This document shows positions 46,614-56,860 of a stretch of DNA of 64,000 nt, piece by piece. Source of the stretch: Isoetes taiwanensis. Lineage: Eukaryota > Streptophyta > Lycopodiopsida > Isoetales > Isoetaceae. A model generated the notes under the pieces. That model was not told the DNA's origin, made no database searches, and saw only the letters and a program-made list of their open reading frames with translations. The first letter of the stretch is position 1; every line of letters begins with the position of its first letter. The position numbers and the translations under genes are program-made. Location: positions 772,332 through 836,331 of the forward strand of contig JAJEKV010000083.1 of NCBI GenBank assembly GCA_021234155.1, given 5' to 3'.

Positions 46614-46810
<197 letters not shown>

Positions 46811-46906
46811 TCTTCATAATGACAACATATATGAATACTTTATGGGGTGTCATATGGATGGAAGCAGTGCAATAATTGTATAATGATGCTTACAAAATTG
46901 GCTATA

Positions 46907-47035
46907 AAGAACCTACACCCCTTTAGAGAACCATACATCCTTTAGAAAAAACCTCCTTAAAAACTACACTTATAAACCGGACCTCCTTAGAAACATCACC
47001 ACCTCAAAAGAAAAAACCACAGTTCCTTTAACAAA
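46907..47035 (+). repeat. Flanking repeat A, left copy
   Basis: A/C-rich sequence with CCTCCTTA, AACCACAGTTCCTTTAAC and CACCTCAAAAGAAAAAACCA. It is matched in the same orientation at about 54048-54205. Together the two copies bracket the whole gene-fragment array. Confidence 0.65.
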
Positions 47036-47115
47036 CAAGGTGCTGCACACGGAGGGTTGCCCTCTATGGCCGGAGAGTGAAATGGCTTAAATCATAGTTC
47101 AAAGTCATGTTTAAC

Positions 47116-47565
47116 TTAACTAAGCGTGTGGAAATCCATAACCCTGAACATTTGGAAACAAAACTCTCTGTAGCCAGACGAACTACTTTTATCTTCCAAA
47201 ATGCAGCTAAAGTGTTTCACAACCTGTAAAGTAAAGAATACACGAATTTCGAAACTGAATACAATGATACAGAATAAAGCTTTGCTGTTAGGCAAGCAGA
47301 AAGTATCCAACATTAATCGAAGCTTGTCGATCTTATTGTTCGGCTGGGTCTTCTGGAGCATCTTCACCTGTAAAATATTAAGCAGATCAGGCTCAAACGC
47401 TTTAGACACACGCTTTTGCATTCTATTGTGCAATTTAATGGATGCACCCTCCTGTTTCAAATTGTTATTTGCTATAATGACGACAGTGCATGTATATACT
47501 GTAGGTCTTGTAATTTTCTTATATGCCTGGTTTGCTGCATCCAAGCTTGAATAATTGGCAAGCAA
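47116..47565 (-). pseudogene. PPR-like fragment
   Basis: The upstream part of the frame (minus strand, from 47565) reads SLDAANQAYKKI, VYTCTVVI, IKLHNRMQ, then AFEPDLLNIL. This has the rhythm of a pentatricopeptide repeat (A..(V/A)F..I..P.V.TWT.(M/L)I ... A..L...M). A possible splice acceptor at about 47375 precedes a further piece (VKMLQKTQPNNKIDKLRLML) that I do not recognise. PPR proteins bind organellar RNA. This is a scrap only. Confidence 0.35.
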
Positions 47566-47799
47566 TCTGACTAGATGGTCACCAAAAATTCCAATTCAAT
47601 TGAAAAGATTATGAATCATGAGATATTGCACGGCTTGGCACATCTTGTAAAGAAGCATTTTCATCTCTCCATTTCAAGCCCTAATTCAAGGAAATACTTG
47701 GCTTATGGAGAAGGTCTAAGCATCACAATCTACAATCTGCCACAATCTGTACAGAGCCAATGAGTTTAAAGATATCACTAAGCATTAAGTAAAGAAGAT

Positions 47800-48330
47800 T
47801 TTCTGCATACCTCTGCTGCTGATATCCAAAAGCTTGACAGATAATCGCCTTTCACCTTTTGTGTAGTCCATGCGGGCGTTGTCTCAACTCCGCTCCACAA
47901 ACAAAACCCCTTTTTGTCGAAGTTTTTTTTGCATCAAATGGTCAAAAATGACCATTCTTTTTACTTCTCTACACATCAAGATCAATGGGTGCATCCCTTT
48001 TTAGATTTTGGTGGCCAAAACACATGAACTCGACCCATTTTTGAAGCTTTTCTCTTTGCAAGACTCGCCTCCAGTTTTAGGGTACCCAAAGTAATGTGCA
48101 GTCGGAGAAGATCAGTAATGTAAAAATCGAAGAAGGAAATGGGCTTAGCTGCTGCAAAAGCTGAAGAGCCCAAATTGCAAAATGACGAAGATAAAAATGG
48201 GTTGTATGGTTTGGGGCTGGGTTGGGGGCTCTTTTTATCTGGTTTTATCTTGTTTGAATGTTGTTTCCTGTCCGTTGGAGGAAAGTGTATTCGCAGTATT
48301 TCATTTCAGACTTTCTCTTGCCGCAATTAA
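47800..48330 (-). other. Exon-like piece, unrecognised
   Basis: Minus-strand sequence at about 47800-47865 reads MDYTKGERRLSVKLLDISSR and ends at a good donor-like GTATGC. It sits between the PPR-like and TYW1 fragments and on the same strand. I cannot name the gene. The rest of the interval is intron-like. Confidence 0.3.
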
Positions 48331-48463
48331 CTCTGTAACAGCCTAAACAATGCAAATTCTGCATCATTATGTAGCTCTACAATGTAAGCTACATGGATGT
48401 TACCATTGCAACAAAAAAGCATTGCAGGTTCATTGTTTTGTACAAAAGCTTGTCTGTACTTGA

Positions 48464-49458
48464 TTATGAGATGCCGTCTTTCATATAATCTTCACTAGTA
48501 AATAATGTTCCAGAGTCAACCTGCAAAACCACAATTGTAATAATAGAAGATATAGAAAAGAATAATAAGACAGAAAGCTTATCAGGTCATTAAATCTTTC
48601 ATATTCTATCCATATATGCCACTTCCCTTGAATTTTGAATCATGTAGCATTGGCAAGCAGCATGCAGCATGAATGGACATGCTCACAAGCAAGTTCATAT
48701 TCACCAATAGATTTTCAAATCATAGCCTCTGCAAGAGCTTTACATCATCGTGCCAAGGCACATTCTCCATTGTCAATGAAGAAGCAGACGATCTATCATA
48801 TTAGAAGCAATTCTCAAACACATTAGCATTTCCGAGATTGGCATCAACATACAAATACCATAATGGCAGTTCACTTACGTGCCACAATAAGGCATGCCTT
48901 TAATTCAATGAAGTTGGATCTTCGTAGATCAATAAGTTTGCAGTATGCATTAATCTCTTATGTATTCCAACCCTTAACCAGTGTAAGACGGTAAACAATC
49001 CTTTGTTTCTTATCTCTTAAAGCTTTCAATGAACCCTACAAAAAAGGACTTCAAATAAATGCAACACATTATTACTTAATAAACTGCCAACATTGGCGTG
49101 GACAAGTTACTTACAATAAAACGTTCCCAATAATCCTAAAACAATGGCATGTCCACTGCTTTCAACTTCTCTTTTGTTGCTCCATCAACCCTTATGTATA
49201 GCTGTAGAAACCAAGCATATGCTATTTTAAGAACTTGTCAATATATTATTCCCCTTCTGTTCAAAATCAAATTCCTTTTTAAACCTGAGTAATTGGGTTA
49301 AGGGAAATGATCCGATCTGGAAACTGAGCATTCGTGAATAAGAACGTTGAAATATGTTGCTGATGCAGATTAATGATAAGTTTGTTTATTTCATGATACA
49401 TGATTGGCTCCCCAACAAGAGAGAGAGCGCAGTGCCTTGGAATCAGGCCTTCTTGTAA
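48464..49458 (-). pseudogene. TYW1: TYW1 (tRNA wybutosine-synthesising protein 1) fragment with five exons
   Basis: Read on the minus strand with introns in place. Exon 49458-49285: RHCALSLVGEPIMY and STFLFTNAQFPD. Exon 49201-49115: LYIRVDGATKEKLKAVDMPL, then DYWERF. Exon 49035-48879: RIVYRLTLVKGWNT. Exon about 48792-48645: LTMENVPWH and GEYELACEHVHSCC. Last piece 48520-48478: VDSGTLFTSEDYM, where homology stops. TYW1 is the radical-SAM enzyme that builds the tricyclic core of wybutosine in tRNA-Phe. The N-terminal flavodoxin part, the radical-SAM cysteines and the last residues are missing. Stops lie at 49136-49138 (exon 49201-49115) and 48958-48960 (exon 49035-48879), and there is a frame change in the fourth exon. 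It is a captured or duplicated fragment, not a working gene. Confidence 0.9.
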
Positions 49459-49764
49459 ACGTTCTTCTTTTTACTCTACAACAAGATACTCCATTATGCT
49501 TTGTTAGATGATCTAGTTTCCAACAAGTCTCATAAAGAGAGCCTTAAATGCAAAGTGATCGAATCTTTGGCTATGCCGAGGCATAAAGTCGGGAAGAATC
49601 TGGCATAACATCCTCCCGCAAGCTATCCCAAGCAGGTCGATGCTTCAGTCAGCAAAGACCCCATATTCTGGACCAAATTCGCTTCCCAATCCTCTGGTTT
49701 ATTCCTTCCCTACTCCATTATTTTCGAAAGAATTGAAGAGAAGGGCGTCGAAATGGATGAGACA
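49459..49764. other. Spacer between TYW1 fragment and repeat B
   Basis: Minus-strand intron-like sequence. I could not find further TYW1 exons here, so the fragment's 5' boundary is probably near 49460-49500. Confidence 0.35.
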
Positions 49765-49937
49765 ACCGGTTAGCCAGTTTCCAAACTGGCTGCCCAACAA
49801 CAGCGGCCACCGTCAGTTTTACACCCTATAGCAAGTTTGGAGCAGTCATTGGCATATTCTTGGCATATACTGGCATATACTTGAAATATACCATAAATCC
49901 ACATGGACGAGGGCTTGCCCCCCTAGGGGCAACCCAA
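49765..49937 (+). repeat. Flanking repeat B, left copy
   Basis: About 172 bases starting CCGGTTAGCC and ending CCCCTAGGGGCAACCCAA. It is matched in the same orientation at 53879-54048 with perhaps four-fifths identity by eye. The two copies bracket the aminopeptidase, PTB and dioxygenase fragments. Confidence 0.8.
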
Positions 49938-50602
49938 GAAGAACAAATTTTGACGTCGATAAGCCTGATAATGCGATTATTCGTCTGCGCTTTGGATGTC
50001 ACCTTTAAAAATAGCCCCGGCCCTAACAAGCCTCGGCTATTATCAGACACGTACAGATTCGCCCTAGCGGGCCTCGTCTAACGTGTTTAAAATGCGTGGC
50101 CTCGACTGCACGTTTGAGGCCAAATATTTAGTTATACGTCCGAGATTGAGGCCTTATGTGCCAAATATCTGGCCTCAAACATAGCCTCGGCCATGCATTT
50201 CTGGTTTTCAGCCTTAGCTAGACCGGTAACCTTACCTTGTGTAAGTTGATGAATCCTTGATAATAGTGACAAAAAATGCTAGTTAGTCCAATTTCCAATT
50301 GGGTGGTGAAAAAGCACTGTGACTTTACAATTTTTATGATCTAGTGGAAAAGAGACCCCTTCTCCTAGCTAAATCCCATCGTAACACTTCTTGCTTCATT
50401 GTAATTCAAAACATAGAAGAACAAAATTCAACCACCTCACTTCGAATATCAATGAATTTCAGCAATTCCGGCAAACTTTAGAACTTTTTCTTATGTAAAC
50501 TTGGAGGGTAAAATTAGCATACAACTTCAATAAATTTATGGCAAGTCTCACAAGGCTTCTCCAGTTAGACACCCAAATTCCAATCTATCATCATTTCGGT
50601 TT
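49938..50602. other. GC-richer spacer with short inverted motifs
   Basis: 50000-50220 repeats GGCCTC/GAGGCC motifs in both orientations (for example GTTTGAGGCCAAATATTTAG and CCAAATATCTGGCCTCAAAC). No gene. The 3' end of the aminopeptidase fragment begins at 50603. Confidence 0.4.
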
Positions 50603-52233
50603 TTAAACATCGGCCCTGATTGAGCTATCCAACTTGGTGAAGTCTTGGAAAAATGCTCATGGACAAAGTGGGTGCACCAACATCTACAGTGCGGATTCCC
50701 AATCCACTTGCCAATATGGGACCAATTGTAGATCCACATGCCATATCGTTGCGTATGGCAAAATCCTGTCATAAATCAGTCAAACAAACCAGAAGCATGA
50801 TAAAATTCTGAACTTTGCAACTGGCTTACTTGTGTTGGAATGCCATGCCGTCTCCCGATCTCCCGAAATATGTAAGCAGTAACGGCATTTGTGGCGTAAC
50901 GTTAATTGGCATTATGCTTGATAACAAGCCCTTTGTGCATCTTTGGCTGATGACTATCATCATGCTTATCCTGGGAGTGCATATGATGATGCCTTGTATT
51001 ATAGATAAATAATCCAAATACAATAGCCTATATAAGCAAGAATACATACTGTGTAATTGGGATGTAGACAGTGAGCCATATCTGCAGAAACCGAAAAACT
51101 ATTTTGGATCGCCTTCTCAATTGTCATCTGCAAGTATGTAGACAAGAGGAAATATGGTAAATAGAGCCAAGCCACATATGCAGATCGTCATATTTTACAC
51201 CATTCTCTACCATATGATGGCATGTCCTATGTTTTAAAAGTTCTATGGCAATTCCTCTATTAGATTCCATCTCCATTAAAAAGACAGCGTAAGAATCACT
51301 TCCACCATAGTGTTCATAGGTAAAAAAAAATGCCATGATATGGAAGCAGAGAAAGGTGCTGTTGTTTGGCAATTTCTCATAAGAGTGAAAAATAAGAAGT
51401 ACAAATAGAGCTTAAGATGCAATATGTATATCTAGAGACCAAAATAACAGAAAAGACACAAAAGAAGAAACATAGGGCAAGTTCACCACATCTAGGAGAG
51501 ATTGATATATAAACACGTACATAATATGGGTCGTCTGAAGTTGGCAAATGGCAGAAAGCAGCAGTAGTTACAGAAGAGGAGGAAGCAAACTGGCAATGCC
51601 AGAGTCCAGAGGCTGAAAAGGTCAAGAGGCCCAATTGTCCTCCTCTCGCAGTAAATGAATCTAATGCTTGCAGCCCAAAGAGCATAAGTGAACATAAAAA
51701 TCATCTACCAATTTTGAGAAAAAAACAGCCTGCTTTATGTTTCACAAGGTTCCCTGAATCCATAGAAGTCGCCATAGACCTTGTGCTCTAGAATACTTTC
51801 AGCAACCAAAACAAGGAGCCGATCTTAAAAAAATTGATTCTGATAACTTGACCCTAACAAAATAGTCATTCCTATCTATTGTGCAAAGTCTGTGAATCAA
51901 GATCGTTACCTGAATCACATTTGTACTGACTGAATGCGTTATCTTCTTGAGAGCATCAAACATGACAGAAGATCCAGCACCCTGTTCCGAATTGGATCCA
52001 ACCTCTTCATGGTCAAATAAAGCAATCATACGAACACCCGACTCTTCTTCCAAAGAGTCCAGACTTGTTGCATCAATCAAAGCCTAAATGGCATGTCAGT
52101 TAATTCACTTCAAGTTATCAGTTTTTATAACATAATATTCTAACATCACCTTGAAAGAACAAAATGACATGCATAGATTGTCAAGTCTTCCAGAGAATAC
52201 AAACTCCCTAAGGGCACCCCCAACAACACTCGG
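50603..52233 (-). pseudogene. Aspartyl aminopeptidase (M18) fragment with five exons
   Basis: The exons on the minus strand are 52233-52150 (PSVVGGALREFVFSGRLDNL), 52083-51910 (ALFDHEEVGSNSEQGAGSS), 51127-51050 (SFSVSADMAHCLHPNY), 50970-50830 (HQPKMHKGLVIKHNAN, RYATNAV) and 50765-50603 ([26 protein letters not shown], then [17 protein letters not shown], stop). This is the C-terminal two-thirds of plant DNPEP-type aspartyl aminopeptidase, a zinc enzyme that removes N-terminal Asp or Glu. Metal-ligand regions such as HEEVGS and the DMAH stretch remain. An in-frame stop follows NAN, and a small deletion and frame change after [10 protein letters not shown] removes the segment carrying a conserved His. 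The first exons are replaced by PTB exons, so this copy is dead. Confidence 0.92.
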
Positions 52234-52308
52234 CTGCATGTCACAGAAACAGAATTGATTCAATGATGCTGACAAGGCAGCAAATGCACAAAAAAAAAGG
52301 GTACTTAC

Positions 52309-52623
52309 TCACGACGTGAAAGGGGCTGAATCAAAGCTTGCAATCCTGCATGGCAATAAAAAGAATTAAGAATTACTAAATCAGATCTCAACACAAAGCA
52401 TATCTAAATATAAGATGGGCATCCATGCAAGCCAGCATTCCAAGAAAATGCTTAGAGAGAGGAGCAAGAGTGAAGACAACGAGGAGCTACCAGCAGACTT
52501 CTGAAACGTCACGATCTTCTCGACAAACCCATGAGAGGAAAACACTTGATGCTGCAAATCCACGGTGATGGGATAGAGTGTGTTGTGAATAGTGACTAAA
52601 GGAATATGATTAGGCTGCTGATC
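52309..52623 (-). pseudogene. Two exons of a polypyrimidine-tract-binding protein (PTB) homologue
   Basis: Exon 52623-52491 (after acceptor TTTTTCAG) reads IPLVTIHNTLYPITVDLQHQ, VFSSHGFVEKIVTFQKSAG. The next, about 52345-52309, continues in phase with LQALIQPLSRR. This is the second RNA-recognition motif of plant PTB proteins (typical LVTIHHMLYPITV...VFSPHGFVEKIVTFQKSAGFQALIQ), which regulate splicing. Nothing of the first or later motifs is seen. The introns are kept, so it is a genomic fragment. Its last donor (GTAAGT or GTGAGT near 52303-52312) faces the aminopeptidase acceptor only about 75 bases away. Confidence 0.9.
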
Positions 52624-53073
52624 CTGAAAAAGCCCCACAGAGAACGAGAAAAGAAAGGGGGCGGAAATTTAAGAAAAAAGCGCCTAGAAGTAAGAGAGAG
52701 AAGATCTTAAAGACATGATCCAAGGCATCTTGAAATATTATCCTTTCCTAGATCATTCATGGAGCAAGTGCCAGTTTACAAAATCTTTGCCATGCAACCT
52801 TTAGAAATTTCCGGAAGATAATTTTCTTGTTCCTCAAAAACATGCAGCCTTTCTAGAGCAAATCGCATGAGAACATCTATTTCCAGGAAAAAACACTAAT
52901 ACACAATTGGCCCTTGCTTTTTATTTTTCGCTAGTTGAGGAACTGCACAAATCTCAAGGGATATACGTAGATAGAAGAAGAGATAGTACATACTTGGAGG
53001 CCATTGAACTAACATAGACAAAAAGGGAATTACAGTAAGAAACAAGAGGGCTGGGGAGTAAGGGATTACCAGG

Positions 53074-53254
53074 CCTGGCATTTCTTATTCTGACTTGAAG
53101 CTGCTGCAAAGGTCCAATCAAATGTTTGGCACCATGGTTCTGAACATAAGGTCTATATGCATTGTTAAAATCCCATGTTGAAACCTGAACTAGTACTGAA
53201 GGTACTATATACCGGTTGTCACCATCCTTCCCCTCCATACCTGCCATCATCAAT
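53074..53254 (-). pseudogene. Unidentified exon-like fragment
   Basis: Open for 99 codons on the minus strand, with a plausible acceptor (GATGGCAG) before GMEGKDGDNRYIVPSVLVQV and a donor-like GTAATC after RIRNARPG. Its conserved look and flanking splice signals suggest a real exon of some fifth gene. I do not recognise it. It lies between PTB and dioxygenase fragments, on the same strand. Confidence 0.45.
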
Positions 53255-53593
53255 TCACACAGTCCATATCAGTACCTCATTTTGCACTAGAACAGTGATG
53301 TCCTTGAACTGGGTATTAAGAAGAAAAGAAATTAGAAGACTCCTCAACATCCTAAGCATAAACAGACAGCATTTTTGCTCTGGCAGAAAGACTTACACCA
53401 AACACCCAGCCTTCTGAGTATCCCCAATACCCAGCCTGATATTTACGTTGAGCCAGCTAAGGTATACACCCATAGGCCTGACTTTGGAGCATTAAAGCCA
53501 CAACCATAAATTCCAGAGATCTTCTTAGCTAAAGCAAAGTAATATTCAGGCTAAGAAGTAACTTTGATGATCTTCCACATGTTGTGATCATAC

Positions 53594-53725
53594 CTGAATC
53601 AAGTCTCCAACATTTACAGCAAATGCACCAGGGCGTGGCTTCAGAGGGATCCATTCTCCATCCTATCTTCTAACTTGAAGACCCCCAACTTGGTCCTGTC
53701 CTAATACTGTTAGGGCACATCCAAA
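53594..53725 (-). pseudogene. 2-oxoglutarate-dependent dioxygenase exon fragment
   Basis: The minus strand reads ALTVLGQDQVGGLQV, RR, stop, DGEWIPLKPRPGAFAVNVGD, LIQ and ends at a donor CAG|GTATGA (53594). This is the typical block of plant Fe(II)/2OG oxygenases just after the first iron ligands (LTILLQDQVGGLQV...W..V.P.PGAFVVN.GD). An in-frame TAG after RR makes it dead. The HTD iron-ligand motif should be just upstream but is not readable. Subfamily (gibberellin, flavonoid or other) cannot be told from this piece. Confidence 0.85.
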
Positions 53726-53878
53726 CAGAGCGCAATACCTAGCTATTGAATGCTTGAACGATTCGGCCTCTAACCTTCAAAAATAAAGCATACATTTAGC
53801 CGAGATGCTCCATATTTTTCCGGGCTAAACTGCCTGGTTCTTTGTACGCACAGAAGAACAGAAAACAGATTGTAGAAT

Positions 53879-54280
53879 CCGGTTAGCCGGTTTGGAAATA
53901 GTTGCTCAAGAACAGCCATGACCGCCAGTTTACACTCTATAGGAAGTTTTTAGCAGTCATTGGCATATTCCTAGCATATACTAACATATACTCGGAATAT
54001 GCCATAAACCCACATCAACAAGGGCTTGCCCCCCTAGGGGCAACCCAAAAACATACCTCCTTAAAAAAACACACGTTTTAAAAAACAAAGACCACAGCTC
54101 CTTAGAAAAAAACTACATTTACTTATAAACCACACCTTCAAAAACTACACCTGCTTAAAAACACCACTACCTCAAAAGAAAAAACCACAGTTCTTTTAAC
54201 AAAAAACATACCTCCTTAAAAGACCACACGTCCTAAAAAAACAAAAACCACAGCTCCTTAAAAAAATAACAGTGGACGTT
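53879..54280 (+). repeat. Right flanking repeats B then A
   Basis: Repeat B (53879-54048) is followed directly by repeat A (54048-54205), and part of A is then repeated again (54205-54275). On the left, A (46907) and B (49765) are 2.7 kb apart, with the PPR-like and TYW1 pieces between them. This order is compatible with nested or composite insertion. Confidence 0.7.
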
Positions 54281-54529
54281 CCTTGTCCACTTAAAAAACA
54301 ACACCTCCACAGATCTACATGGTTTTTTTGAAATCTCTGAATAAAGAACATGTGGACCTAAGAAAACTATACTTTTCAATAGTGGACCAAAACGCGGGGT
54401 GAGTGTGTATCCATACCCTATTGGAGACTCCATGGTGGTGGGCACCATTGCCTCCAGACCCCTCAGCACCTCCATTGGCAGCATCAGTTCATCCCCTTAC
54501 ACAGAGACGATGGATTCTTGCAGGTGTTG

Positions 54530-55442
54530 TCTCTATTCAAGCATGGTATGAGGCGGGTCGCCTACTGTCTTGGCCTGAATTTCAGGCACAAAGTTCCTGC
54601 TCTCTCGTTGGGATGTATCTCTATGGGAGAAGGTTGCAGAAAATTTGACTCTTATAGTGCAAGTTGGTGTTGCTGAAAGGGTGCCATGGGACTGTCATGA
54701 AAATATTCACAAAGGCAAGCAGTTTGTCAAATCAGTATATCGCCTTCTTTTAGCACCATAGCCCCTCCAATTGCCAGTTGGGTGGCACCTACAGGTTCCG
54801 CAACCCACTTTGTGTCGTATATGGCGATGGCTTTGGGATAGGTTGCTCCACCCTAAAGTCTCCATACTGTGGTGGCAAGTTATCCACAAGTGCCTGCGGG
54901 TTAATGCCTTTCGAACATTGCTATGATCCTCGCATATCTGCAGTATGCCCGCTATGTCTTTCGGATGTTGAGACTCTTGAGCATTGTCTCTTTGATTGTC
55001 TTGAGGTTCAACCATCATTAGCAGTACATTGGACTGCCGATGCATCCTCTTGGCATCCTATCCCAATGCATTGCCTCCAGCTAAACAAAGGACATTCCAT
55101 CTTGGTTCCAGTTGGCTGTTATGGTCGATATGGAGCGTCGCAGGCACCACATCTTTCAGAGGATTAATTCATCTGCACATGGTGTTATTACGGTGGCATA
55201 GAAAAAAAAATTGACAGCCTACGAGTGTTCCTCCCTTGAATCAGAAATGATGGAACGTATCTGGATTCAGTATCTTCAAATTGATTCTTATCGTTAGTCT
55301 CCTATTCTGGAGTAAGTACATTGTGCTTCAGACTCGTGCTTCTATGGCATATTTTTATGCTTACATAGTTAGATGAGACGTGTAAATTTTGTACTTTTTA
55401 TCTGATTAATAAACTTTTTGGCTTTCGTCCTTAAAAAAAAAA
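54530..55442 (+). mobile_element. LINE 3' end, plant L1 type with poly(A)
   Basis: The end of an ORF2 is readable in pieces: WDCHENIHKGKQFVKSVYRL and the reverse-transcriptase-associated zinc motif CPLCLSDVETLEHCLFDC (about 54951-55005). A UTR follows, ending AATAAACTTTTTGGCTTTCG and eleven or so As at 55432-55442. It shares this 3' part with the copy at 59240-60041, by eye about 85 percent. Several frame changes; 5'-truncated. Unlike the LINEs at 25 and 43 kb, the tail is poly(A). Confidence 0.75.
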
Positions 55443-55966
55443 TCCACTATATTAAATTAATGCCGCCTTTTCCCATGTTTTTCTCATGCAGGCTCTCTTA
55501 TGAAGTAGAAATAGATAGATAATTTGATGCAAAGAGGGCCTAATGTTGACCCAAAATCACCTAAAGTTGAATTAAAGTTGACGATACTATCCTATTCCAA
55601 ATGACATGATTTTTCACAATTGGATGTTACAATTCATATCATAATACTTGACACAAAACTGTCACAAAACTTACATAATACTTTCAAATACATGATGCTA
55701 TAGTTGACACAACACTACTTTAATACTTGGCGCAAGCATTCTAATATTGGTGACATAAATGTTGTTATAATAGATGATACAAAGTCGACTACAAAACCGA
55801 TACATGGCTTTCAAACTACTAATGTTACAAGTGCCACAATCAAATTGACACAACTTTGACACAATCCCTTAAGTTTGCGTCACATTCTAGGTTCTGACAC
55901 AAATTTGACGCGCCTTAAGAGGTAGTGACGCAGGGCTTGACGCAAAACCCTTGTCTTCTTGTAGTG
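55443..55966 (-). mobile_element. CACTA (En/Spm) transposon terminus
   Basis: The minus strand starts at 55966 with CACTACAAGAAGACAAGGG, the hallmark CACTA end. The following 400 bases contain many short subterminal repeats of TTGACACAA and TTGACGCA. The other terminus is not found and the left side abuts the poly(A) of the neighbouring LINE, so it is a partial copy. Confidence 0.75.
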
Positions 55967-56860
55967 TGACCACCTAGGGCCACATCACAACGATGCTTCC
56001 AGATAACCCAAAGTGTCAGATTCACCAGGGAGGCATCAATACAGCAGCGATTCGTGATGAAGACCAGATCTGGCCAGACTAGTTGGCTTAACATGATACC
56101 AATAATAGGACAAACCCACTGCCAAAATTCAGCAATCCGGGGACAAAAAAAGAGATGCGCTATGGATTCAGTAACTTGACAGCCCAATGGACATCTGTCG
56201 ACAACCGTAATACTCTTATTAAATAACCTTTCCTTGGTACTTAATCCACGTTGAAGAGCTAACCATCTGAAACACTGAATCTTCCTAGAACAGATAGACT
56301 TCCAGGAGTTTGACAGTAAGGTTTTGGTGTCTGCCAGACTAACCCCAAGCCTTACCTCAGCTATCAAGGGGGTATCCTGGCACAAATCCCTATAAATCCT
56401 CTTCACACTATATGGATTTTGCCCATCATATATCCAACTCTCCTGTGTCCCCACAATACCTGTCAGATTAGCGGCATTCCTTAGGATTTCCTTAAAGACT
56501 TTACGATCTCCTTTCCCTGGATTCGAGATTATCGCTTTGAATGCAGTCCAGCTAATCCATCTGCCATTAACCCATAGGTTTTGCAACAGAGTTATTCCAC
56601 AATCCTTCCATTTGACAAAGATACGACATACATATGCTTCAAGCAATTCCTTCCAAAAACATGCTCAAGCATGTAGTTTGACACTTGTTACAGGAGAGTA
56701 TTAATGAAGATGAACCTCTAGAAAAAAACATTGGCAAAGACTGCGTTCGACCACTCCTTCCTAATCGACTTGCCTTAAGCAAATTGGACTCTATATTAGA
56801 GCAAGAACCTTGCTTCTCCTTGCTCGGATATGCCATAAAAACAAAAGTCGGACCCAAGTA
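55967..56860 (-). mobile_element. LINE ORF2 C-terminal fragment (plant L1 type)
   Basis: A minus-strand frame of about 225 codons (56646 down to the CACTA end). It holds NLWVNGRWISWTAF, YDGQNPYSVKRIYRDL, CSRKIQCFRWLALQRGLSTK and the zinc motif CPLGCQVTESIAHLFFCP, then LTLWVIWKHRCDVALGGH. This is the zf-RVT region that follows reverse transcriptase in plant L1 elements. Its downstream end is cut by the CACTA terminus. Upstream of 56646 another frame continues to about 56860. Confidence 0.8.

Noticed and set aside
50603-52233. Working aspartyl aminopeptidase gene
   Set aside because: An in-frame stop, a deletion with a frame change in the last exon, and replacement of its first exons by PTB sequence.
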